A stretch of 21,921 nt of DNA from Pseudomonadota bacterium (GCA_023430145.1 JAEZCD010000013.1:1-21921), one strand, 5' to 3'. Shown: positions 7,997 to 15,886, numbered from the stretch's first letter. Translations and numbers: made by a program. The notes: generated by a model not told the origin, from the sequence alone.

Positions 7997-10186
7997 TCAG
8001 CTCACCATCACCACGCGCACCTGCCCGGAGCGGGCGAGCACGTTCATCGCCACCTCCTCCCCCACGCGGCGCAGCATCACGTCGGCGCGGCCCCCGTCGA
8101 CCGAGAGGCCGCGCAGCACGACCTCGTCGAGAAAGCGCGGCAGCGTCGGGCGCTCGAAGATGACGGTGTGCTCGGCCGGCTCGAAGGCGATCCCGAGGCA
8201 GGCCTGCAAGAGGGCGAGCGGCGTCGCGGCCGCCCAGGCCTGCGGCGAGCAGGCGACGGGATAGCCGGTGGGGCCCTGTCCGCGCCGGCGCTGGAAGCCG
8301 CAGAACAGCTCCGGTAGGCGCCGCAGCTCGATGTAAATGGAGGCGTCGAACAGCGCCTCGAACAGCCGGGCCGCCGCCTGCCGCATGCCGTAGCGGCCGA
8401 GACCCAGCGCGATCAGCGCATTGTCGTGCGGCCAGACCGAGCCGTTGTGATACGACATGGGATTGTAGCGGGCCTCGCCGGCGCCGAGCGTGCGAATCCC
8501 CCAACCGGAGAACAGCCGGCTCCCCATCAGCTGCGCCGCGACCCGCGCAGCACGATCGGGATCGGCGATCCCCGTGGTGAGCGCGTGCCCGGCGTTGGAG
8601 GTCAGCACCCGGCAGGGGCTCTTCTCGCCGTCGAGCGCCAAGGCATAGGTCTCGAGGTCGGGACACCAGAACGCCGCCTCGAACCGGGCCTTCAGCGCCG
8701 CGGCGCGGCGTTCGAGATCGAGCGCGCTGGCCAGCTCGCCGAGATGCTCGGCGAGGCGGGCCGCGGCGAGCTGGGCGGCGTAGACATAGCCCTGCACTTC
8801 GCAGAGAGCGATCGGCCCTGCGGCCAGTCGCCCGTCCTCGTGCGAGATCGAATCCTGGCTGTCCTTCCAGCCTTGGTTGAGGAGTCCCTCCGGGGACATG
8901 CGCCCATATTCGACGAAGCCGTCGCCGTCGCGGTCGCCGAAGCGGTCGATCCAGTCCAGCGCCGCCAGAATGCTCGGCCACAGCCGCCGGATGGTGCCGA
9001 TGTCGCCGGTGCTCTGGTGGTAGGCACCGGCCAGCATGACGTACAGCGGCGTCGAATCGATACTGCCGTAGTAGCGGCGAAACGGCACCTCGCCGAGCTC
9101 GGCCATCTCTCCGTGCCGCACCTCGTGCAGGATCTTCCCGGGCTCGGCATCGGCGGCCGCATCCACCGTCGTCGCCTGGTTGGCAGCGAGGTAGGAAAGC
9201 ACGCCGCGGGCGATCTCCGGGTCTACCCAGAGCATCTGCATCGCCGTGATGATCGCATCGCGGCCGAAGGCGGCGCTGAACCACGGGATGCCGGCATAGG
9301 GATACGGCCCCTCGCGCTTGTCCGTGACCAGCATGTAGAGATCGGCGACCGAGCGGCGGATGGCTTCGTTGAAGATACCCTCGGAGGTCGTGACCGCCGC
9401 CGCCCGAGCCGACCGGTTCCGAAGCGCCCGGCGCGCGTCGCGAATGGCCATCAGGAAGGCCTCCCTGGGCGGCCGCGCGGGCGAGCGCTGGTCGCAGACG
9501 GTCTCGATGTAGAGCCCGACATGCTGCTGCGGCGCCAGAACGAGCTCGAACATCGCTCGTCCGTCCTCCAGCCGCTGGGGCGGCGGATCGAAGCGGAGCC
9601 CCGTCGTCCGCCGCCGGCCATCGAGGCCGGTGTAGGCGAGCGTCACACTGTCGGACCCGATCTCGGCCGGGTGGTGCTCGCCATGCCGCGCTCGCCGGCT
9701 GCCGCGCACTTCGAACAGGTCGGCGAAGTCGGCCGCGAAGCGGATCACCACCGGCAAAGTCTGCGTGCGCTCGCTGAAATTGTGGAAGGCGAGGCGCTCG
9801 AAGCAGCCGGCGTTCCAGACGAGCTTGGAGCGGCGGATATGGATCAGGTCGCGCTCCAGCACGACCATGCCGTTCACGGAGAGGTCCGGATTGGCGAGGT
9901 CGCAGGTGAGCGTGAGGTTGTCGTCGCGAAGATTGGAGCTCAGCAGCATTGGCAAGGCGCTACCGACCGTGAAGTCGAGCTGCGACAGGTAGCGCGTGTC
10001 ACGCCAATAGAGCCCGTCCGGACTGCCCTCGCCCGCCAGGATGTCGCCGCGCGGATCGAACACCCCGAACATGTCGCCATGCTTCAGCGTGCGCGGCCGC
10101 CGCTCCTGCAGCGAGGCGCTGGCAGGGACGGCGTATTGCGCGGCGGCGGGGTCCGGCAGAACGGACGTCGCGAGCTGCAAGTTCAT
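7997..10186 (-). CDS. Amylo-alpha-1,6-glucosidase / glycogen-debranching-like glycoside hydrolase
   Basis: 729 aa. The N-terminal beta-sandwich domain is of the bacterial debranching-enzyme type, with DGLYWRDTRYLSQLDF at about 57-72. The rest is an (alpha/alpha)6 catalytic barrel with GIPWFSAAFGRDAIIT (299-313), LHEVRHGEMA (353-362), YGSIDSTPLY (373-382), NQGWKDSQDS (437-446) and NGSVWPHDNALIA farther on. These are the signature blocks of this hydrolase group, which is related to GH63 and GH15 enzymes. No signal peptide is seen, so the protein is probably cytoplasmic. It follows the GT4 glycosyltransferase by 14 bases on the same strand, and such pairs of genes are often found in Hyphomicrobiales. 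Glycogen, trehalose-type storage sugar or a compatible-solute glycoside are possible substrates; the sequence alone does not decide. Confidence 0.88.
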   Translation of the reverse strand: MNLQLATSVLPDPAAAQYAVPASASLQERRPRTLKHGDMFGVFDPRGDILAGEGSPDGLYWRDTRYLSQLDFTVGSALPMLLSSNLRDDNLTLTCDLANPDLSVNGMVVLERDLIHIRRSKLVWNAGCFERLAFHNFSERTQTLPVVIRFAADFADLFEVRGSRRARHGEHHPAEIGSDSVTLAYTGLDGRRRTTGLRFDPPPQRLEDGRAMFELVLAPQQHVGLYIETVCDQRSPARPPREAFLMAIRDARRALRNRSARAAAVTTSEGIFNEAIRRSVADLYMLVTDKREGPYPYAGIPWFSAAFGRDAIITAMQMLWVDPEIARGVLSYLAANQATTVDAAADAEPGKILHEVRHGEMAELGEVPFRRYYGSIDSTPLYVMLAGAYHQSTGDIGTIRRLWPSILAALDWIDRFGDRDGDGFVEYGRMSPEGLLNQGWKDSQDSISHEDGRLAAGPIALCEVQGYVYAAQLAAARLAEHLGELASALDLERRAAALKARFEAAFWCPDLETYALALDGEKSPCRVLTSNAGHALTTGIADPDRAARVAAQLMGSRLFSGWGIRTLGAGEARYNPMSYHNGSVWPHDNALIALGLGRYGMRQAAARLFEALFDASIYIELRRLPELFCGFQRRRGQGPTGYPVACSPQAWAAATPLALLQACLGIAFEPAEHTVIFERPTLPRFLDEVVLRGLSVDGGRADVMLRRVGEEVAMNVLARSGQVRVVMVS

Positions 10187-10200
10187 CGCTCATATCCCGG

Positions 10201-11352
10201 TCACGCGGGCAGAAGGATCGGCGCGGCTGGAGCAGCAGGCCGCAGCACCGGCTCGGCAGCAGCAACGAGGCCTCGATAGAGCTCGAGATAGTCGCGCGCC
10301 ATCCGCTCGGCCGTGAAGCGACGCTCGAACGTTGCCCGCACGGCGGCGCGGTCGAGCGCCATTGCCCGCGGCACCGCCGCGGCGGCCTCGTCGACGCTGT
10401 CTACCACAAAACCCGTCACACCCTCATCGATCACCTCGGGCACCGAGCCGTGGTCGAACGCGATCACGGGCGTACCGCAGGCCATGGCCTCGATCATGAC
10501 GATGCCGAACGGCTCCGGCCAGTCGATCGGAAACACCAGCGCCAATGCATTTCCGAGGAAGTCGGCCTTCTGGCTGTCGCCGATCTCGCCGACGAACTCG
10601 ACCAGCGGATTGTCGCGGGTCATGGGCTCGATCGTCTCCTGCCAATACCGCTCGTCGGCCTTGTCGACCTTTGCCGCGATCTTGAGCTTCACGCCCGTGC
10701 GCGCGGCGATCTCGATCGCCCGGTCCGGTCGCTTCTCGGGCGAGATGCGACCGAGAAAGGCGAGGTAGTCGCAACTCGGCGCTGGCTTCGGCCGCAGCAG
10801 ATCGGCCGGCAGGCCGTGATGCACGGTGCCGAGCCAATTGACTGGCGGCATCGGCCGTCGCTGGTCGTCGGAAATCGAGACAAGCGGCGCGTCGGCGAAC
10901 ATCCGGTAGAACGGTGCCAGGTCGGGCAGATCCAGGCGCCCGTGCAGAGTGGTCATGGCGGGTGCGCCGATCGCCCGCACCAGCGGGAACTGAAAGAGAT
11001 CGATGTGGAAATGCAGGAGATCGAACTCATGAGCCCGCCGGCGCACCTCCTCGAGCATCATCATGTGATAGGGTAGCGCATCGGGGGCCGAGCGATCCAG
11101 CCGCAGGGCGACGCGGCATCCGGGGACAAGCTCCGCTGCCGTCACCGAGTCGCCGCTGGCGAACAGCGTCACCTGATGCCCCTGACGGACCAGCTCCTCG
11201 GTGAGGAAAGAAACAACGCGCTCGGTGCCGCCATAGAATTTCGGCGGAACCCGCTCGTACAGCGGCGCGATCTGGGCGATCTTGAGCGAATGCGTGAAGG
11301 CTGGCGCAAGGTTCGCCCGAGCCGGGCCGAAATTTACCGCTGCAGTGCTCAT
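10201..11352 (-). CDS. GT4-family glycosyltransferase
   Basis: 383 aa with a GT-B fold. The donor/acceptor loop FYGGTERVV (residues 39-47) is typical of GT4 enzymes. FLGRISPEKRPDRAIEIA (about 199-216) opens the nucleotide-sugar domain, and EPFGIVMIEAMACGTPVI (280-297) has the paired glutamates of the EX7E motif (E280, E288). The start is the ATG at 11352; a GTG one codon earlier is also possible. The ATG overlaps the TGA of the preceding 75-aa gene (TGATGA arrangement), so translation is probably coupled, and no independent ribosome-binding site is visible. The glycosidase gene follows. Together they suggest synthesis and trimming of one intracellular glycan or glycoside. Donor sugar unknown. 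Confidence 0.92.
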   Translation of the reverse strand: MSTAAVNFGPARANLAPAFTHSLKIAQIAPLYERVPPKFYGGTERVVSFLTEELVRQGHQVTLFASGDSVTAAELVPGCRVALRLDRSAPDALPYHMMMLEEVRRRAHEFDLLHFHIDLFQFPLVRAIGAPAMTTLHGRLDLPDLAPFYRMFADAPLVSISDDQRRPMPPVNWLGTVHHGLPADLLRPKPAPSCDYLAFLGRISPEKRPDRAIEIAARTGVKLKIAAKVDKADERYWQETIEPMTRDNPLVEFVGEIGDSQKADFLGNALALVFPIDWPEPFGIVMIEAMACGTPVIAFDHGSVPEVIDEGVTGFVVDSVDEAAAAVPRAMALDRAAVRATFERRFTAERMARDYLELYRGLVAAAEPVLRPAAPAAPILLPA

Positions 11353-11579
11353 CACGCCGGCCAGTCTTCATAGGGAGTCGGTTCTTCCTCCTCAAGCGTC
11401 GGAGTGCCGCGACAGCTAACGAGCGCGATGCAGGGCTCGCTGCGACCCCCCTTTTGACGACCCGCACCTCCGAGCCCGCGCGCGGCCTCGAATGGCCGAA
11501 CGGTCGTCGCAGGGATGTTGTCGTTGCTGGGCAGTGGAATGTCGGATGGAGCGGAACGTAGCTGCTGCGGCAAGCCCAT
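11352..11579 (-). CDS. 75-aa protein of unknown function, first gene of the glycosyltransferase operon
   Basis: Starts MGLPQQLRSAPSDIPLPSND. It has no hydrophobic helix; residues 31-47 are Gly/Arg/Lys-rich, there are two cysteines (50 and 56), and the tail is acidic, with EEEEPTPYEDW near the end. GGGAG lies eight bases before the ATG. The frame is open 13 codons farther up, to 11618. Support for it being a gene comes from the ribosome-binding site, the overlap of its stop with the ATG of the glycosyltransferase, and a biased but non-repetitive composition. I do not recognise a domain. It may be a partner or regulator of the downstream enzymes, or mainly a translational lead-in for them. Confidence 0.6.
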   Translation of the reverse strand: MGLPQQLRSAPSDIPLPSNDNIPATTVRPFEAARGLGGAGRQKGGRSEPCIALVSCRGTPTLEEEEPTPYEDWPA

Positions 11580-11656
11580 CACTCTTTCTCCCGGTGTGCA
11601 CGCCCACTCAGCGGGCAACGCGAGGACCGCACTCGGGCCGGTCCCTCCGTGCTCTC

Positions 11657-11681
11657 AATGGGGTGCAGCCCTATTTGTTCC
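11657..11681 (-). promoter_or_regulatory. Weak EcfG-like promoter candidate for the glycosyltransferase operon
   Basis: On the minus strand GGAAC (11681-11677), 16 bases, then CATT (11660-11657), one base away from the CGTT of the EcfG consensus. It would leave a leader of about 70 bases before the 75-aa gene. The -35 part is perfect and the spacing is right, but the -10 mismatch makes this tentative. Confidence 0.35.
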
Positions 11682-11861
11682 CAACCCTCTAAAGTTGTCC
11701 AACAGTAGGAAGATCACCTACGCCGACACGAAGGCTACAGTCTAGTTGGAACAACTTGTGAAGCTAGAGAATTGCTTGCGATCGTCGGCCCGAGGCTCTG
11801 GAGCGATCGATGTTGTTTCGGAGCTTGACGGTGCCGAAAATAACACAAGGAGATCTCGTAG

Positions 11862-12167
11862 ATGCATAAGTTCAGCCCCCTCGTCGCGGCCGGTGCGCTG
11901 GCGCTGAGTGTCACCGCCGCGTTCGGCCAGGCGGTCGTCTTCAGCCCCGATGCCGATGTGAAGGTGAAGAGCGTGATCCGCACTGGGCCGTCTGTCACCC
12001 TCAGTTCGCCTGTTGCCGTGGGAACAGTGCTTCCGCCTACGGTCGAGCTGCAGCCGCTGCCGGCCGAGGTGGAGGTTGGCTATCGCCCGTACCACTACGT
12101 GACGTGGAACAACCGGGTTGTGCTTGTGGAGCCCGGCACTCGTAAGGTGGTCCGGATCATCGACTGA
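11862..12167 (+). CDS. Exported DUF1236-family protein
   Basis: 101 aa with a signal peptide (MHKFSPLVAAGALALSVTAAFG, cut near residue 22-24), so it is periplasmic or exported. The C-terminal half fits DUF1236: GTVLPPTVELQPLP (54-67), then YHYVTWNNRVVLVEPGTRKVVRIID (77-101), the block ending in a 'VLVdPxTRkivxII' sequence that defines the family. Function unknown; members are common in Hyphomicrobiales. AAGGAG lies nine bases before the ATG. A perfect GGAAC occurs at 11748-11752 upstream, but what follows at 16-18 bases (GAAT/AATT) does not match an EcfG -10, so I do not call it. Confidence 0.85.
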   Translation: MHKFSPLVAAGALALSVTAAFGQAVVFSPDADVKVKSVIRTGPSVTLSSPVAVGTVLPPTVELQPLPAEVEVGYRPYHYVTWNNRVVLVEPGTRKVVRIID

Positions 12168-12179
12168 CCGTCATCAATT

Positions 12180-12211
12180 GGCCGGCGTCGATGGGAGAAA
12201 CGGCGCCGGCC
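12180..12211 (+). repeat. Strong stem-loop between the DUF1236 gene and a 23-aa gene
   Basis: GGCCGGCGTCG (12180-12190), a 10-base loop, then CGGCGCCGGCC (12201-12211). The stem is 11 bp with one G-T wobble. It begins 12 bases after the DUF1236 stop and ends six bases before the GGAGG of the next small gene. No T-run follows, so it may protect the 3' end of the mRNA or weakly attenuate transcription. Confidence 0.5.
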
Positions 12212-12230
12212 CCGTGGAGGAGCGTCGCAG

Positions 12231-12302
12231 GTGACGATCGTTTGGGTGATTTTGGCAGTAGGGCTCGCCTCGACCACGGTTCTCGCGCTGATCGAGGAAT
12301 GA
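12231..12302 (+). CDS. Possible 23-aa membrane peptide
   Basis: A GTG start with GGAGG ten bases upstream (and GGAG nearer) opens a 23-codon frame. It encodes MTIVWVILAVGLASTTVLAL plus IEE: one hydrophobic helix with a short acidic end. It sits between the DUF1236 gene and a better-supported 24-aa membrane peptide, which has the same layout. The length is too small for coding statistics and I recognise no family, so it stays a candidate. Confidence 0.42.
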   Translation: MTIVWVILAVGLASTTVLALIEE

Positions 12303-12317
12303 GGCGGGGCGGAGCTT

Positions 12318-12342
12318 GGAACGTTCATGAAAGGAATGCGTT
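12318..12342 (+). promoter_or_regulatory. EcfG-type promoter of the 24-aa membrane peptide
   Basis: GGAAC (12318-12322), exactly 16 bases, CGTT (12339-12342): a full match to the EcfG general-stress consensus. Transcription would begin near 12349, about 40 bases before an ATG with a good ribosome-binding site. Confidence 0.75.
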
Positions 12343-12390
12343 TAGCCAGCCAGTGCGCTGACCATCCGCGCGCGAGAAAGGAGACCTTTT

Positions 12391-12465
12391 ATGAACAGCG
12401 TGATCTACATCGTCGGTCTGGTAGTCGTCGTGATCGCCGTGCTTTCCTTCTTCGGCCTGCGATAG
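12391..12465 (+). CDS. 24-aa single-helix membrane peptide, probably stress-induced
   Basis: The frame encodes MNSVIYIVGLVVVVIAVLSF plus FGLR: one transmembrane helix with an Arg at the C-terminal end. AAAGGAG lies seven bases before the ATG. The gene has all parts of a complete transcription unit in about 180 bases: EcfG-type promoter, leader, ribosome-binding site, frame and intrinsic terminator ten bases after the stop. Very short hydrophobic proteins of this kind are known from bacteria as modulators of membrane enzymes or as envelope-stress peptides; which applies here cannot be said. I have a general impression that similar short sequences exist in other Hyphomicrobiales genomes, but cannot check it. 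Confidence 0.72.
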   Translation: MNSVIYIVGLVVVVIAVLSFFGLR

Positions 12466-12474
12466 ATCCAGCAC

Positions 12475-12497
12475 TCTCCCGATTGGGAGATTTCTTT
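12475..12497 (+). terminator. Intrinsic terminator of the 24-aa gene
   Basis: TCTCCC, a GATT loop, GGGAGA, then TTTCTTT. This is a 6-bp perfect stem with a 4-base loop and a T-rich tail, the textbook layout, and the clearest terminator in the window. Confidence 0.82.
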
Positions 12498-13088
12498 AGC
12501 ACGAGCTTGGCTGATTGCGAGATTATCGCCGACCGGGCTGCAGCAGTCCGGTCGAACGCACGCTTCTTGAGTGAGCCGTCGAGAGCCTCCGCGGCCTCGG
12601 GCCTTTTCCGGCCGCCGCGTAATTGGGCGTGTGTCATTCTGTTCGAGAGCACGAGGATACGCCGCGAGCCGAAGCCGCGCAGCGGCGCTCCTCCTTGCCT
12701 GCCTACCGCTGCGTTTGAGCTCGAGTCCCGCGCTGCGCAGGGTCCGGCGGATACGGGCTGTTCACCCTCCCCCAATCCGCGGTCCCGAACTCTATCCTGG
12801 CTCCGCAGAGGAAGGCGGGCCGCGATTAACCCTGTTCGCTCGGTGCCGCCGCAGAGTCCGGCGGCCCGTCTCCGTAGCAGGGCGTAAGTCGATGCTCAGG
12901 TGATAACCTGCCGAAACGGCCTCGCCCCGGCCGCCCGCGATCGTCGCGCGGCCAGAACGCCTGCCGCCGAGCTTCCATCCGCGAGCACGAGCTCGCTCAG
13001 CCCCATGCGGCGTCGCAGCACGGAACTTGCATCGCTTGTGCACCCTGACGGACGCTCCTATCGTTGCACTGCACAACGGGGGTGAGGC
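12498..13088. other. Intergenic region upstream of PEP carboxylase
   Basis: About 590 bases. Two hairpins without T-tails are present: CGACCGG / CCGGTCG at 12530-12554 and CCGCCG / CGGCGG at 12846-12864. Open frames on both strands are low-complexity Arg/Ser/Pro/Ala-rich translations without ribosome-binding sites or recognisable motifs, and I do not accept any as a gene. The last 50 bases hold a possible promoter for the next gene. The length leaves room for a decayed gene or a small RNA, but nothing specific points to one. Confidence 0.5.
13036..13064 (+). promoter_or_regulatory. Weak housekeeping-type promoter candidate before PEP carboxylase
   Basis: TTGTGC (13036-13041), 17 bases, TATCGT (13059-13064). 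Matches are 3/6 and 4/6 to the sigma-70 consensus, with correct spacing. It lies 25 bases before the ATG at 13089, which has GGGGG six bases upstream. Tentative. Confidence 0.25.
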
Positions 13089-15878
13089 ATGAACGTGCAT
13101 ATGCCGGAGGCCGAGCTCGTCGCCGCCGATCTCTTGGCCCTCACCGAGCGCCTGCGTGAGCGGGCCGGCGAGGATCCGTTCGGCAATCCGGTGCTGGCGA
13201 CCGCGCTCGCCATCTCCCGGCGGATGGAGGACGGATCGCTCGGCGAGGCGGGCATCGAGGCGCTGATCCGCGTCCTTCGCGACCAGGGTTTCGACGACCG
13301 GGCGGCGCGGCTCGCGCGCTATGTGGGCGGCGTCGGCCCGTCCTCGGAGAAGGCCTACGCCGCGCTCGCGCAGCGCCTTATCCGGCCCGACCCGTCCGAC
13401 AGCCCGGTGCAGTTCGCCCAGTTTCGCGACAGCCTCGAGCGGACGCGCTTCGCAGCCGTTTTCACCGCCCACCCGACCTTCGCCGTGCCGACCGAGGTGT
13501 TCGGCGCGCTCGCCGAAGCCGCCTCCGGGCGGCCCGGCGAGCGCTTCGCCTCGCACCGGCCGCAGCGGCCGACGCTGGAGCAGGAGTTCGCGCAGGCCGT
13601 CCACGCGATGCAGAACGGCCGCGACGCCATCGACCGGCTGAATGCCGCCCTGTTCCGCGCCGCCAGCACCACCTGGCCGGACCGCTGGGCCGACCTCGTG
13701 CCGCGGGCGATCGTGCTCGCGAGCTGGGTCGGCTACGACACCGACGGCCGCGTCGACATCAACTGGTGGGACACGCTGCGCCTGCGCCTGCGCATGAAGC
13801 GGCTGCAGCTCGAGCGCCTGCGGGCGCAGATCGACGGCATCGCCGCCGCGGTGCCGCTCGCCGAGCGCCTCGACCGGGCAATCGCCGCCGTCGCCGTGCA
13901 GATCGACGCCGCGCCGGCGAGCGGCGCGCCCGATGCCGTCGCGGCCTTCGCGGGCGCGCTGATCGGCGGTCGCGACGAGGCGATCGTCACCCCGGAACCG
14001 CTGCTGCCGCTGTTCGCACAGGCGATCCAGGACGCCGCAACGCTCGAGGAGAAGATCGCGCTCGCCGTCGCCCGCGCCGGCCTCGTCGCGCACGGCATGT
14101 CGCTCGCCCACACGCATGTGCGGCTCAACGCCTCGCAGGTGCACAACGCAGTCCGCCTCCGCCTCGGCCTCGAGGACCCGCCCGCCGACCCGTTCCGCCG
14201 CCGCGTGCTCCTCTCGGCAGTGAACGCCGCGCTCGAGAGCGTGCAGCCGATCCCGGTCGATTTCGGCGCCCTGATCGGCGAGCAGGCCTCGGCGACGCGG
14301 CTCGTCATGACGGTGGCGCAGATCGCCAAGCACATCGATGGCGACGCGCCGATCCGCTTCCTGATCGCCGAGACCGAGAGCGGCTACACGCTGCTCTCGA
14401 TGCTGTGGATGGCGCGCCTGTTCGGCGTCGAGAAGAACATCGAGATCTCGCCTTTGTTCGAGACCGCCGAGGCGCTCGAGCACGGTGCGCGGGCCGTCGA
14501 GGAGGCGCTGCGCAGCCCGCACTACCGGGCCTATCTGAAGTCGACCGGGCGGCTCGCGATCGAGTTCGGCTATTCGGATTCCGGCCGCTATGTCGGCCCG
14601 CTCGCCGCCACCTTCCTGATCGAGCGGCTGCGCATGAAGCTCGCCGAGATGCAGGTGCGCTTCGGCCTTACCGACGTCGAGCTGATCCTGTTCGACACGC
14701 ATGGCGAGAGCATCGGCCGCGGCGCCCATCCGGGCTCGCTGACCGACCGGCTGAAATACCTGTCGCCCTCGACGACCCGCGCCGCCTTCGCGGCGCAAAA
14801 GATCCGCTGGCGCGACGAGAGCGCCTTCCAGGGCGGCGACGGCTACTTGTTGTTCGGAACGCCCGAGCTCGCCGCCGCCAGCATCGCCCGTATCGCGGAG
14901 CAGGCCTTCGACCCGCCGCCGACCACCATGGACCCGATCTACGGCGAGGCCGACTTCACCGCCGACTTCTTCGCCTCGATCGGCGCCCAGATGCGCGAGC
15001 TCGTCGAGGACCCCGGCTATGCCTCGCTGCTCGGCGCCTTCGGCCCCGCCCTGCTCGATTCCACCGGCTCGCGGCCGACGGCGCGGCAGACCGACGGCAT
15101 GGGCGGCCCGGCGGTCATCCGCCACCCGCGCGAGCTGCGGGCGATCCCCAACAACGCCATCCTGCAGCAGCTCGGCTGGTGCGCGAACACGCTGCAGGGC
15201 CTCGGCGCCGCCGCCGCCCGGCAGCCGGAGCCGTTCGCCGAGTTCCAGCAGAAGAGCCCGCGCTTCCGCCGCGCCATCGAGCTCGCCGCGCATGGCCTGA
15301 AGCACTCCGACCTCGACGTGCTGCGCGCCAACGTGGCCCTGCTCGATCCGGGCTCCTGGCTCGATCGCGCCGCCCATGCCGAAGGCCCCGAGCAGGCGCA
15401 AAAACTCGTCGCGGTGGCGCGCGCGCTCGGCCGGCTGGCGCTCTGGGCGCCGATCCAGGCGATGTTCCGGCGCATCCAGACCGACAACGTGCTCCTGCAC
15501 GCCGCCTGGCCGAGCGCCCCGCACATGAGCCATCGCGAGGTGCTGCTGCATGCGCTGCGCATCGCGCTCATCCAGCGCATCTGGATGATCGCCACCGAGA
15601 TTCCTGACTTCTCCCCCCGCCACGGCGTCACGCGGGCGGCGCTCGAGCTGCGCCTCCTGCAGCTCGACATCCCGGCGGCGCTGAAGCTGCTCGACGAGAT
15701 TTTCCCGGACGCGCCCGATCCGTCGGCCGACCGCGACTACGGCGAGCCGCACGGCCCGCGCGCGGCGATCTCCTACGCCCGCGAGCATGCGACCATCTTC
15801 GAGCCGATGGGCCGCCTGTTCGGCCTGGTACGGGAGATCGGCACGGCCGTGACGCACGAGGTCGGCGCCTTCGGCTGA
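13089..15878 (+). CDS. ppc: Phosphoenolpyruvate carboxylase, divergent type
   Basis: Predicted to carboxylate phosphoenolpyruvate with bicarbonate to oxaloacetate, refilling the TCA cycle (or serving the serine cycle in methylotrophs). The 929-aa length is normal for the family. FTAHPTF at 125-131 holds the essential histidine (His128), and GYSDS at 494-498 is conserved. The glycine-rich loop, HGRGGSIGRGG in the E. coli enzyme, reads HGESIGRG here from residue 538: the first arginine is lost and the loop is two residues shorter, though His538 and Arg544 remain. FQGGDGYLLFG and PNNAILQQLGW also differ from the classical sequence, and the chain ends EVGAFG instead of the usual RNTG. It is therefore a divergent PEPC subfamily or possibly an altered activity. 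The next gene, MarR, is convergent with an 8-base gap. Confidence 0.82.
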   Translation: MNVHMPEAELVAADLLALTERLRERAGEDPFGNPVLATALAISRRMEDGSLGEAGIEALIRVLRDQGFDDRAARLARYVGGVGPSSEKAYAALAQRLIRPDPSDSPVQFAQFRDSLERTRFAAVFTAHPTFAVPTEVFGALAEAASGRPGERFASHRPQRPTLEQEFAQAVHAMQNGRDAIDRLNAALFRAASTTWPDRWADLVPRAIVLASWVGYDTDGRVDINWWDTLRLRLRMKRLQLERLRAQIDGIAAAVPLAERLDRAIAAVAVQIDAAPASGAPDAVAAFAGALIGGRDEAIVTPEPLLPLFAQAIQDAATLEEKIALAVARAGLVAHGMSLAHTHVRLNASQVHNAVRLRLGLEDPPADPFRRRVLLSAVNAALESVQPIPVDFGALIGEQASATRLVMTVAQIAKHIDGDAPIRFLIAETESGYTLLSMLWMARLFGVEKNIEISPLFETAEALEHGARAVEEALRSPHYRAYLKSTGRLAIEFGYSDSGRYVGPLAATFLIERLRMKLAEMQVRFGLTDVELILFDTHGESIGRGAHPGSLTDRLKYLSPSTTRAAFAAQKIRWRDESAFQGGDGYLLFGTPELAAASIARIAEQAFDPPPTTMDPIYGEADFTADFFASIGAQMRELVEDPGYASLLGAFGPALLDSTGSRPTARQTDGMGGPAVIRHPRELRAIPNNAILQQLGWCANTLQGLGAAAARQPEPFAEFQQKSPRFRRAIELAAHGLKHSDLDVLRANVALLDPGSWLDRAAHAEGPEQAQKLVAVARALGRLALWAPIQAMFRRIQTDNVLLHAAWPSAPHMSHREVLLHALRIALIQRIWMIATEIPDFSPRHGVTRAALELRLLQLDIPAALKLLDEIFPDAPDPSADRDYGEPHGPRAAISYAREHATIFEPMGRLFGLVREIGTAVTHEVGAFG

Positions 15879-15886
15879 GCGGCGGC

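Noticed and set aside
8426..10279. A 617-codon plus-strand frame opposite the glycosidase.
   Set aside because: Antisense shadow of a gene with clear catalytic blocks.
11748..11775. GGAAC upstream of the DUF1236 gene as an EcfG promoter.
   Set aside because: At 16-18 bases downstream the sequence is GAAT, AATT or ATTG, not CGTT.
12389..12775. A 128-codon minus-strand frame opposite the 24-aa gene.
   Set aside because: It overlaps the terminator and the small gene, has no ribosome-binding site and is of low complexity.
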